A DNA stretch of 64,000 nt from Runella zeae DSM 19591 (lineage in GTDB: Bacteria; Bacteroidota; Bacteroidia; Cytophagales; Spirosomataceae). The stretch spans positions 1 through 64,000 of the forward strand of contig NZ_KE384038.1 of the NCBI RefSeq assembly GCF_000423565.1, read 5' to 3'. The translations under genes were made by a program, and so were the position numbers. The notes under the pieces were generated by a model. The model did not search any database. It had not been told where the DNA came from and saw only the letters and a list, made by a program, of their open reading frames with translations. Position 1 is the stretch's first letter. Every line of letters begins with the position of its first letter. Shown piece after piece: positions 1 through 7,205 of this stretch.

Positions 1-15
1 AATTAAATTTGAAGT

Positions 16-756
16 ATGGAACTTTTAAAAAAGAAATTGGAAGAACAATTTGGGCAGCAATTTATTGTTGATTTCTCAAAAAAAGGAGTAACACTGATAG
101 CCAAAGATAAAAGCCACGCTTTTTGTATGGGTTTCACTTATTATCTGACTGATTTTAGATTTCGAGAGAAGCTGATAGCTCTTAAACGCTTTGAAGAGGT
201 AGAGAAATTACTGCAACCTATTCTAAAAAAATATAAGATAGGACAAGGTGATTTTGTATTGGCAGTTTATGACTGTGGTTTTTTTTCAACTATCAAAGAA
301 TTAATACCATTCAAAAATATTCCTACTATCAATCACTCCCTTATCAGCGATAGCCAAGACATTAGCCTAGAAGACGAAGTACAAATAGAAAATGCGTTGT
401 TCGAAATCAAAAAAGCCATTGACTATGCTAAGATACATTTTGTAGATAAATACCAAACCCTCAATAATGTCTTTGAAGCCAGTGAAAAAATGAATGAGGA
501 TCAAATAGCTGTCTTTTTTGCTAACCCTACACTACTGAGGAAAATAATTATTGATTATAGAATCAACAACAATTATGATTTAAAGCACAGTATTGAGAAT
601 AGAATAATCAGTTATAGAGAGGCAGAAAAAGAATACCCAGACAGTTTCAAAAATTATGCAGAAGCAACCGAGGCATTGTACGAAAAATTAAAATCGCTGG
701 AACAATGGATAAGATACATTGTTGCCGCTGTTTTACGATACTCTTTGGTGGGTTGA
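16..756 (+). CDS. Hypothetical protein, unrecognised
   Basis: A 246-residue protein that I do not recognise. It is complete: an in-frame TAA lies 12 bases before the ATG. There is no signal peptide; the N-terminal half is mixed alpha/beta and the second half (about residues 120-240) is strongly helical and charged, ending in a short hydrophobic stretch (WIRYIVAAVLRYSLVG) that could be a membrane-proximal helix. The coding sequence is visibly richer in A and T than the genes that follow, which hints at acquired DNA. It stands alone; the next gene is more than 200 bases away behind a terminator-like hairpin. No function is proposed. Confidence 0.6.
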   Translation: MELLKKKLEEQFGQQFIVDFSKKGVTLIAKDKSHAFCMGFTYYLTDFRFREKLIALKRFEEVEKLLQPILKKYKIGQGDFVLAVYDCGFFSTIKELIPFKNIPTINHSLISDSQDISLEDEVQIENALFEIKKAIDYAKIHFVDKYQTLNNVFEASEKMNEDQIAVFFANPTLLRKIIIDYRINNNYDLKHSIENRIISYREAEKEYPDSFKNYAEATEALYEKLKSLEQWIRYIVAAVLRYSLVG

Positions 757-838
757 TATACCACCTCTAACGATTAAACAACCATTTGATAGTTTTTTTT
801 AGCTAAAACCGTCTTTTGGGCCTTATATTACATCATCA

Positions 839-870
839 TGGGAGTTTGGGAACAGAATCCTAAACTCCCA
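839..870 (+). terminator. Terminator-like hairpin after the first gene
   Basis: A 13-bp stem (839-851 with 858-870, one G-T wobble) closes a 6-base loop ACAGAA. It is followed by TTGTGTTTTT, a weak U-tract. It sits 83 bases past the stop of the unrecognised gene, so it could end that transcript. The rest of the 757-967 gap holds only the promoter of the next gene. Confidence 0.45.
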
Positions 871-906
871 TTGTGTTTTTGGGATATTAAATCGTCGTAA
901 AATGAG

Positions 907-938
907 TTTGGGTAGCATTAAATATCATCGTAAATTTG
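907..938 (+). promoter_or_regulatory. Bacteroidota-type promoter (TTTG-N20-TAAATTTG)
   Basis: TTTG at 907-910 and TAAATTTG at 931-938 match the Bacteroidota -33/-7 consensus (TTG and TAnnTTTG) with a 20-base spacer, 29 bases before the ATG of the TolB-like gene. This is a pattern match only. Confidence 0.5.
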
Positions 939-967
939 GCATCTAAGCCTATTTTCCACCACTTACT

Positions 968-1882
968 ATGAAAAACTATTTACTGATAGTTGCCTTTTTG
1001 GTATCTAAACTGGCCATAGGTCAATCTCCTTCTCCCAAGATAACGAGCAATTTGGAAGTGCTAGACATTAAAAATGGTAAGCGACAGGTGATTTTGACGG
1101 GCAATTGGCTCATGGAAGCGCCCAATTGGTCGCCAGACGGAAAATTTTTGATTCTCAATCGCAAAGGTGTTCTCGAAAAAATGTCGATTGAAGGAGAATC
1201 TTTGGGCGTGATTGATACCGATTTTGCTAACCGATGTACTAGCGCACATGGAATCAGCTATGACGGCAAAACCGTTTTTTTTAGCCATAATGACACTAGA
1301 GCAGGGCTTACCAACAATTCTCGCATCTTCAAAGTACCCATAGAAGGAGGAAAGCCAACATTGCTGACGCCCAATGCCCCTTCTTTTTGGCATGGCGTGA
1401 GCCGTTCGGGAAAACATATTTTGTATGCTGGTCTTCGTAATGGGAATTGGGATATTTATAAAATCCCCACGGCTGGCGGCGAAGAAATTCGTCTAACTAA
1501 TGATGCGGCTTTGGACGACGCCCCCGAATATAGTCATGATTCCAAATTTATCTATTTCAACTCTTACCGTACGGCGCGGGTGCAGCTTTATCGGATGAAA
1601 CCCGACGGTTCGGCTCAAGAGCAACTTACCGATGATGAGTTTGACAATTGGTATCCACATCCAAGTCCTGATGGACGTTGGATTGTTTTTATGTCGTATC
1701 TCGAAGATCAAAAAGGCAAACACCCTCTGGGGAAAGAAGTAAAACTTCGTTTGATGAATCTCAAAACCAATCAAATCAAAGATTTGACTGAGACATTTGT
1801 CGGCGGACAAGGAACCCTTAGCGTGCCATGCTGGTCGCCCGATAGCAAGCGACTTGTTTTTGTGACCTACAAATTAGATTAG
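968..1882 (+). CDS. TolB-like WD40/PD40 beta-propeller protein, secreted
   Basis: A 304-residue protein with an N-terminal signal peptide (MKNYLLIVAFLVSKLAIGQS, likely cut after Gly/Gln). The mature part is a run of PD40-type blades with the recurring motif WSPDGKF..., SRSGKHILY, YSHDSKFIYF, SPDGRWIVF and WSPDSKRLVF, which is typical of the TolB C-terminal propeller and related periplasmic or surface proteins. There is no DPP-type hydrolase domain after the propeller, so it is a stand-alone propeller, probably a binding or scaffold protein. It lies behind a good promoter and before a palindromic repeat cluster, so it is probably monocistronic. The fold assignment is firm; the biological role is unknown. 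Confidence 0.85.
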   Translation: MKNYLLIVAFLVSKLAIGQSPSPKITSNLEVLDIKNGKRQVILTGNWLMEAPNWSPDGKFLILNRKGVLEKMSIEGESLGVIDTDFANRCTSAHGISYDGKTVFFSHNDTRAGLTNNSRIFKVPIEGGKPTLLTPNAPSFWHGVSRSGKHILYAGLRNGNWDIYKIPTAGGEEIRLTNDAALDDAPEYSHDSKFIYFNSYRTARVQLYRMKPDGSAQEQLTDDEFDNWYPHPSPDGRWIVFMSYLEDQKGKHPLGKEVKLRLMNLKTNQIKDLTETFVGGQGTLSVPCWSPDSKRLVFVTYKLD

Positions 1883-1886
1883 GCGC

Positions 1887-2062
1887 AAACTTCCCAAGTT
1901 TGATGCTTGATAACTTGGGAAGTTTGGCTCAGGCGTACTTTTCAATTAGACTAAGCGTAAACTTCCCAAGTTTGAGTCTTTAAGCTTTTGGGAAAGAGCC
2001 GTGTTGAAAACTGGGAAGTATAAAAGTTTGATGCTTGATAAGTTGGGAAGTTTGGATCAGGC
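1887..2062. repeat. Short palindromic repeat cluster
   Basis: Three related units fill the gap between the propeller and cytochrome genes. The first forms a perfect 14-bp hairpin: AAACTTCCCAAGTT at 1887-1900 pairs with 1912-1925 around an 11-base loop. Its left arm is repeated at 1959-1975 (17 bases identical), and its loop plus right arm (1898-1934) recurs at 2026-2062 with 35 of 37 bases identical. None codes for protein in a plausible frame. The hairpin may also act as a terminator for the upstream gene, although no T-tract follows. Confidence 0.7.
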
Positions 2063-2144
2063 ATAACACAAAGCTGATTGATATAAATCATTGTATTAAT
2101 ATTATAAATTTTCTAATGTTGCTTTCTAAAAGTAAAAAGCAAGC

Positions 2145-3323
2145 ATGTTGAAATATACCTTAAAGCTAGGAGTAGGAATAGGTTTGTGGATAAGTGTGTG
2201 GAGTTGTGGAAAAGAAGAGCAAAAGAAAAAAGTTCAGGAACAAGATGATATAAGCAAACTAGCCGCTCTTCCTTTAGAAGCTCCCGTACCTGCTGACAAT
2301 CCACTCACTAAAGAAAAAATTGCCTTAGGAAAACTATTGTTTTTTGACCCTATTTTGTCGGGCAATAAAGACGTCGCTTGTGCTACTTGTCATCATCCCG
2401 AATTTGGTTTTGCTGAGAGTCTGGAAATATCCATCGGTACCAATGCCCACGGTATGGGAAGCAATAGAGCCTTTAATATGCCCAACGATATTCCTTTTGT
2501 AAAACGTAATTCTCAAACCATACTCAATGCGGCTTTTAATGGTATCACGCTCTTGACCAATGCCAATCCAACGCAAGCACCCATGTTTTGGGATTTGAGG
2601 GTAAAGAGTTTAGAAAAACAATCCCTAGAGCCAATCAAAGCCTTAGAAGAAATGCGAGGGCGGAGGTATTCGGCAGAAGCGGCACTTGATAGCGTACTGA
2701 ATCGATTAAAGAAAAATACCACGTATGCCTCACTTTTTCGAGGGGCTTTTCCCAACGACCCCACGGTTACGGTTGATCATCTTGCCCAAGCGATTGCTTC
2801 TTATGAACGAACCTTGATAGGAGGCAATTCACGTTTTGATCAATACCTGCGAGGAGACAGAAACGCCCTATCTATCAATGAGATAGAGGGAATGCAAGCT
2901 TTCCTGAAGTCAGGCTGCGCCAAATGTCATCATGGCCCTATGCTGTCGGATTTTCAGCTACATGCTTTAGGAGCACCCGACAACGAAAAACTACCCGAAT
3001 CTGATAAAGGTGTAGATAATCAGTACAAGTTTCGAACGCCTAGTTTGCGCAACTTGCGCTATACTGCGCCGTATATGCACAGTGGTAAGCTCAAGACCTT
3101 AGAACAAGTACTGGAGTTTTATGAAGACTTGGCTGGGGATAAAATCCGTAATTCACAAGTGAAACCCTCTCAAATCGATCCTATCGTGGAGGTTCTCAAG
3201 GTCGACTTTAAAGATATATCCTTGATTGTCGAATTTTTGAATACCCTCAACGATGAGCAGTTTGATCGCTCTATTCCCGAAAAAGTACCGAGTGGATTAG
3301 CCGTAGGGGGCAACCTTCGCTAA
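2145..3323 (+). CDS. Di-haem cytochrome c peroxidase (MauG/CcpA family), lipoprotein
   Basis: A 392-residue periplasmic di-haem peroxidase. Two haem-binding CxxCH motifs are visible: CATCH at residues 79-83 and CAKCH at 258-262, spaced as in the CCP/MauG family, with the family signatures LGKLLFFDPILSG before the first and TPSLRNLRYTAPYMHSG after the second. The N-terminus is hydrophobic and ends in WSC at residue 21, so it is probably a lipoprotein, although the lipobox is not textbook. Members reduce hydrogen peroxide with electrons from small c-type cytochromes or copper proteins, or oxidise a protein substrate as MauG does; which applies cannot be told from sequence. The following gene starts 51 bases downstream on the same strand. 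Confidence 0.93.
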   Translation: MLKYTLKLGVGIGLWISVWSCGKEEQKKKVQEQDDISKLAALPLEAPVPADNPLTKEKIALGKLLFFDPILSGNKDVACATCHHPEFGFAESLEISIGTNAHGMGSNRAFNMPNDIPFVKRNSQTILNAAFNGITLLTNANPTQAPMFWDLRVKSLEKQSLEPIKALEEMRGRRYSAEAALDSVLNRLKKNTTYASLFRGAFPNDPTVTVDHLAQAIASYERTLIGGNSRFDQYLRGDRNALSINEIEGMQAFLKSGCAKCHHGPMLSDFQLHALGAPDNEKLPESDKGVDNQYKFRTPSLRNLRYTAPYMHSGKLKTLEQVLEFYEDLAGDKIRNSQVKPSQIDPIVEVLKVDFKDISLIVEFLNTLNDEQFDRSIPEKVPSGLAVGGNLR

Positions 3324-3374
3324 AAATATTTGTCTTAACTTGCGTAGCAAAACAACACTTCGTCTTTACAAGCT

Positions 3375-4469
3375 ATGCAAAACCGCCTACTTTCATTAGA
3401 TGTTTTTCGGGGTATTACGGTCGCCGCGATGATTTTGGTCAATAACCCCGGCGATTGGGAACATGTCTATACTCCATTGCTCCATGCGCATTGGCACGGC
3501 TGTACTCCTACTGACCTTATTTTTCCATTTTTTCTATTTATTGTGGGGGTTTCTATTTCATTTGCGATGAGCAAGTCCAAAAAACCTTCGATAGGTAAGA
3601 TTGTGAAGCGTAGTGCCATTTTGTTTGGATTAGGGTTATTTTTGAATCTATACCCCAAATTCAATTTCGAAACAGTACGTATTCCGGGGGTGTTGCAGCG
3701 TATTGCGTTGGTATATTTGGTTTGTGCGATTGTTTTTGTGAAAACAACCCATGCGACCCAACTAAGGTTAACCGCTTTTCTGCTTGTAGTTTATTATTTG
3801 TTGATGACATTCGTACCGGTGCCCGGTGTGGGCTATGCCAATCTAGAACCTACCACTAATTTAGGAGCGTGGATTGACCGAAGTGTTCTCACTACTGCGC
3901 ATTTGTGGAAAGCCGCAAAAGTGTGGGATCCGGAAGGCCTGTTTAGTACGCTTCCTGCCGTTGCTACGGGACTATTGGGCGTGCTGACGGGGCAATGGCT
4001 ACGTTCGGACAAAGCTGTAGCTGAAAAAATCGCTTGGTTGTTTACGGTTGGTAATCTTCTTGTCGTAGCAGGATTGATTTGGGACTTGTTTTTTCCTATC
4101 AATAAATCCCTCTGGACTAGTTCTTTTGTGTTGTATGCGGGTGGGTGGAGTATGGTAGGGCTTGCGGTTTGTTATTGGCTGATTGACGTACAGGGCTATC
4201 GCCGTTGGACTACGCCTTTTGTGGCCTTTGGGGTAAATGCCATTACGGTATTTTTCTTGTCGGGGATTATTCCACGCACGCTGGCACTTATCAAAGTTGA
4301 AACTCCCGAAGGAACGATTAATTCGCAGCAATGGATGCAAAAAAATCTGATTGGAGTATGGTTTAGCAATCCCTATAATGCGTCGTTGGCAGGCGCACTT
4401 ACTTTTGTTACGATTTGGTTTGTGATTCTGTACGTGATGTACAAGAAAGGAGTTATTATCAAAGTGTAG
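3375..4469 (+). CDS. HGSNAT/NagX-like membrane acyltransferase (COG4299, DUF5009)
   Basis: A 364-residue multi-pass membrane protein with about ten hydrophobic segments. It opens with LLSLDVFRGITVAAMILVN and has the family's HWHGCTPTDLIFPFFLFIVG stretch, which mark bacterial relatives of heparan-alpha-glucosaminide N-acetyltransferase. The human enzyme moves acetyl from cytosolic acetyl-CoA to terminal glucosamine on the far side of the membrane; in Bacteroidota such genes usually sit in glycan-use contexts and may acetylate amino sugars. The neighbouring peroxidase gives no support for a substrate. A hairpin with a T-tract follows. Confidence 0.88.
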   Translation: MQNRLLSLDVFRGITVAAMILVNNPGDWEHVYTPLLHAHWHGCTPTDLIFPFFLFIVGVSISFAMSKSKKPSIGKIVKRSAILFGLGLFLNLYPKFNFETVRIPGVLQRIALVYLVCAIVFVKTTHATQLRLTAFLLVVYYLLMTFVPVPGVGYANLEPTTNLGAWIDRSVLTTAHLWKAAKVWDPEGLFSTLPAVATGLLGVLTGQWLRSDKAVAEKIAWLFTVGNLLVVAGLIWDLFFPINKSLWTSSFVLYAGGWSMVGLAVCYWLIDVQGYRRWTTPFVAFGVNAITVFFLSGIIPRTLALIKVETPEGTINSQQWMQKNLIGVWFSNPYNASLAGALTFVTIWFVILYVMYKKGVIIKV

Positions 4470-4516
4470 GAGTATGAAAAAAATTTAGCTTCCACTAGTC
4501 ATCTAAAAAAAATAAG

Positions 4517-4547
4517 CCTCTCTATTGACATCTATGGAGAGGTTTTT
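4517..4547 (+). terminator. Rho-independent terminator
   Basis: CCTCTCTAT (4517-4525) pairs with ATGGAGAGG (4534-4542), one wobble, 8-base loop, followed by TTTTTG. An A-rich run precedes the stem. It closes the acyltransferase transcript and separates it from the ABC unit. Confidence 0.75.
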
Positions 4548-4597
4548 GTACGTTTGTGGTGTATTAGTTAAGTAGTACACTAAATCTCAAAGATTCT

Positions 4598-5302
4598 ATG
4601 ATTCATCTAGACAATGTTTCGTTCAGCTATGAAAGGAAACCCCTATTTTCGGGGTTGAGCATGTACTTGCAGTCAGGGCACATTTATGGGCTTTTGGGGG
4701 CAAACGGGGTGGGTAAGACGACCTTGCTTAAACTATTGGCAGGGTTGGTTTTTCCCAAAGGAGGGATGTGCAAGGTGTTGGAGCACGAGCCTCGTCACCG
4801 CAAACCTTCCTTTATGAGTCAGCTGTATTTTGTGGCTGATGAGCCTCATTTGCCGCATTCAACGGCGGCGCGGTACGCGGATACCTACGGTGTTTTTTAT
4901 CCAAATTTTGATAAATCGCTGTATTTAGATTATCTAAAAGAGTTTCAAGTGCCTGCCGAACAGGTCTTTTCTAAACTATCGTTTGGACAACGTAAGAAGG
5001 TAGTCATTAGCTTTGCCTTGGCAACCAACGTACCCTTGGTATTGATGGACGAACCTACCAATGGACTGGACATTCCTTCAAAAAGTACTTTTAGAAGAAT
5101 CGTAGCGGGGGCAATGACCGATGAACGTAGTATCGTGATTTCGACCCACCAAGTGCGCGATTTGGATAGTTTGATAGACGCCGTTTTGATTCTTCACCAA
5201 GGAAAAATCGTCTATAACGAAGACCTGAATGCCTTAGCCGATAAGGCCACCGCCCAACCTAATCTCGAAAATTTGTTCCAAGAAGTTATTCAATTTCACT
5301 AA
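4598..5302 (+). CDS. ABC transporter ATP-binding protein
   Basis: A 234-residue ABC ATPase. Walker A is GANGVGKT (residues 34-41), the signature is LSFGQ, Walker B is VLMDEPTNGLD, and the H-loop is STHQV. It is a single-domain ATPase of the kind that pairs with a separate permease in the YtrB/BcrA group. The permease starts 2 bases after its stop and a YtrA-type GntR repressor follows, so the three are almost certainly one operon. Such systems export antimicrobial peptides or lipids, or handle cell-wall stress; the substrate here is unknown. Confidence 0.93.
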   Translation: MIHLDNVSFSYERKPLFSGLSMYLQSGHIYGLLGANGVGKTTLLKLLAGLVFPKGGMCKVLEHEPRHRKPSFMSQLYFVADEPHLPHSTAARYADTYGVFYPNFDKSLYLDYLKEFQVPAEQVFSKLSFGQRKKVVISFALATNVPLVLMDEPTNGLDIPSKSTFRRIVAGAMTDERSIVISTHQVRDLDSLIDAVLILHQGKIVYNEDLNALADKATAQPNLENLFQEVIQFH

Positions 5303-5304
5303 TT

Positions 5305-6123
5305 ATGAATGATATATTTGATATTCGCCGTTTTGGGTGGTATGCCCGAAAAGAATTTCGTGAAAACTGGAAAGTGTATGCGCTGTTTGCCGTAGGTGTG
5401 GTGGTGATGCAGTTGGTTTTCATTTATCTGCTGTGCAAACCGTTGGAGGATAAATTTTATTATGACCAGTTGAAAGGTTATGATTTAAACCCTTTTGCTG
5501 GGCTTTTTAACTCTGCCGTAATAGCCACCTGGATTGCAGGAAGCTACGCTTACTCTTATTTTTCTTCTTCTTCCAAAACTTTATTTTCTCTAACCTTACC
5601 CGTTTCCCCCTTTGAACGATTTTGTTTCGCTTGGCTTCTTACTATCCCTTTAAGCTTGATAATAACGGCTATTTTATGGCGAGTAACGTGGTTGTTTGCA
5701 ACTCCTTTTATCCTTTCAACCTTTCCTAAGGTAATTATCAGAATGGATTATGCGAAGGCATTTCGGAATGTAGTCGAAACAATTTTAGCGATTGGGGTTT
5801 TGGGTATTTCGGGTACGTTTATGTTGGGAAGTGTGATTTTTAGGAAATATAGTTTTTTCAAAACGTTGGCTATTGGCGTAGGAACGGTACTACTCCTTTA
5901 CACATTTCAGCAAAAAGCACTAACCGCAATTTTACCAAATGCTGACAAAGTGGAAACTTCCCCTTATCCAGGGTTTATATACGCAAGTGTAAGAACCATT
6001 TCCAAACTTCACCTCCAATTTGGCTCTACCTTTGAATTGCCCTACTTGGTTTGGTGGGTGGGGTGTTTACCCGTCATTTTATGGGTAGTTACGTATTTGA
6101 AAATCAAAGAAAAAGAAGTTTAA
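5305..6123 (+). CDS. ABC transporter permease-like membrane protein
   Basis: A 272-residue protein with about six transmembrane segments (for example near residues 24-45, 68-85, 108-135, 160-180, 190-205 and 245-265). No conserved motif identifies a substrate, but its position between an ABC ATPase (2-base gap) and a GntR regulator (5-base gap) makes it the membrane subunit of that transporter. The only soluble part of note is the loop near residues 205-240. Confidence 0.82.
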   Translation: MNDIFDIRRFGWYARKEFRENWKVYALFAVGVVVMQLVFIYLLCKPLEDKFYYDQLKGYDLNPFAGLFNSAVIATWIAGSYAYSYFSSSSKTLFSLTLPVSPFERFCFAWLLTIPLSLIITAILWRVTWLFATPFILSTFPKVIIRMDYAKAFRNVVETILAIGVLGISGTFMLGSVIFRKYSFFKTLAIGVGTVLLLYTFQQKALTAILPNADKVETSPYPGFIYASVRTISKLHLQFGSTFELPYLVWWVGCLPVILWVVTYLKIKEKEV

Positions 6124-6128
6124 CAGCC

Positions 6129-6491
6129 ATGAATTTTCATAATCAAATCCCGATTTATTTGCAAATCGCCGAACACATCGGCGAGCAGATTCTGACCCAA
6201 CGTTGGAAACCCGATGACAAAATTCCGTCTATACGGGAGTTGGCGGTGCAATTGGAAGTAAATCCCAACACGGTGCAGCGTACGTACGATTTTTTACAAA
6301 CGCAGGAGGTAATTTTTACCAAACGCGGATTGGGCTATTTTGTAGCTCCGAACGGCGAACAAAATTACCTCAACTGGCGTAAAGAGACGTTTATTCAGAA
6401 CGAATTGCCGATTTTTTTCAAACAAATTCGCTTACTAAAAATGAGTTTTGAAGAACTCGAAAAACGATTTTACGAACATGAAAACATCTAA
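6129..6491 (+). CDS. GntR family transcriptional regulator, YtrA subfamily
   Basis: A 120-residue regulator when started at the ATG at 6129, five bases after the permease stop; longer starts would overlap the permease and add non-conserved residues. It begins with the winged-helix signature IPIYLQIAEHIGEQI, then SIRELAVQLEVNPNTVQRTYDFL, the recognition helix region. The short C-terminal tail (about 45 residues) after the wing is the hallmark of the YtrA subfamily, whose members repress their own ABC transporter operons and are released by cell-wall or peptide stress. Here it is probably the autoregulator of this four-gene unit. Confidence 0.92.
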   Translation: MNFHNQIPIYLQIAEHIGEQILTQRWKPDDKIPSIRELAVQLEVNPNTVQRTYDFLQTQEVIFTKRGLGYFVAPNGEQNYLNWRKETFIQNELPIFFKQIRLLKMSFEELEKRFYEHENI

Positions 6492-7137
6492 TAAATTGCT
6501 AAGTGCGACGGTCGTTATCACGTTGGTTGTGCAGGCGCTTTTAGTATTTGGCTACAAAAGTGCCTATCTGGAGCAATTGACCACCAAAAAAGAAAAAGCG
6601 CATACGGTTTTTCGCACTTTTGATAAGGAGAAGGCATCATCCAAAGTTTTGAGAGCCAAAGGGATTCGGTTTGTGTTGCATTTGGGAGGAGAGAAAGAAG
6701 GATTCCGCCACGATTACCGACGAGTAGGTTTTAGTTATAGTAAAAAAGGAGATACGCTCGAAATCTCAGCTGCAACAGGGCGGGATGATAACGTCGATTT
6801 TTGTGAATTGTATTTTTCCGAAATGCCTGCGATTGAGTTGTATAATTCAAATGTGACCATCGTTACTACCAAGCCAATGGATGCATCGCTGTTGATTAAG
6901 AAAAATAGCGTGTGTGCGCTAGAAAAAGGAACGTGGGGAAATGTAAACGCTCAGGTAGAAGACATCTCTAAACTCCGATTGGTAGAGGGCAGCGAAATCA
7001 ATCATTTGACGGTGAGTTTGGCAGATAAAGCTGGATTAGAGGATGTTGGTACAGCCGTAAAAAAAATTCGATTGACTACTCAGTCGGATAGCAGTGAGGT
7101 GAAGCTCTCTGGCCAATCATTGAAGAATTTGTATTAG
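6478..7137 (+). CDS. Hypothetical membrane-anchored protein of the ABC operon
   Basis: A 219-residue protein starting at the ATG at 6478, which overlaps the last 14 bases of the GntR gene; this overlap points to translational coupling. An N-terminal hydrophobic helix (about residues 9-24) would anchor or export it. The rest is beta-rich, with regularly spaced short strands such as IELYNSNVTIVTT and LRLVEGSEINHLTVSL, reminiscent of the right-handed beta-helix 'auto-transporter adhesin head' proteins (DUF2807) seen beside similar transporters. That resemblance is an impression, not a motif match. Confidence 0.75.
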   Translation: MKTSNKLLSATVVITLVVQALLVFGYKSAYLEQLTTKKEKAHTVFRTFDKEKASSKVLRAKGIRFVLHLGGEKEGFRHDYRRVGFSYSKKGDTLEISAATGRDDNVDFCELYFSEMPAIELYNSNVTIVTTKPMDASLLIKKNSVCALEKGTWGNVNAQVEDISKLRLVEGSEINHLTVSLADKAGLEDVGTAVKKIRLTTQSDSSEVKLSGQSLKNLY

Positions 7138-7151
7138 GCAACTAGATTATA

Positions 7152-7190
7152 AAAAAGAGAGACGCCATAGGGTGTCTCTCTTTTTCGTAA
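7152..7190. terminator. Bidirectional terminator
   Basis: AAAAAGAGAGACGCC (7152-7166) pairs with GGTGTCTCTCTTTTT (7171-7185), 15 bp with one G-T wobble, around the loop ATAG. Runs of A on the left and T on the right make it work on both strands. It lies between two convergent genes. Confidence 0.88.
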
Positions 7191-7205
7191 TAAATTGTCA
7201 TTGAG

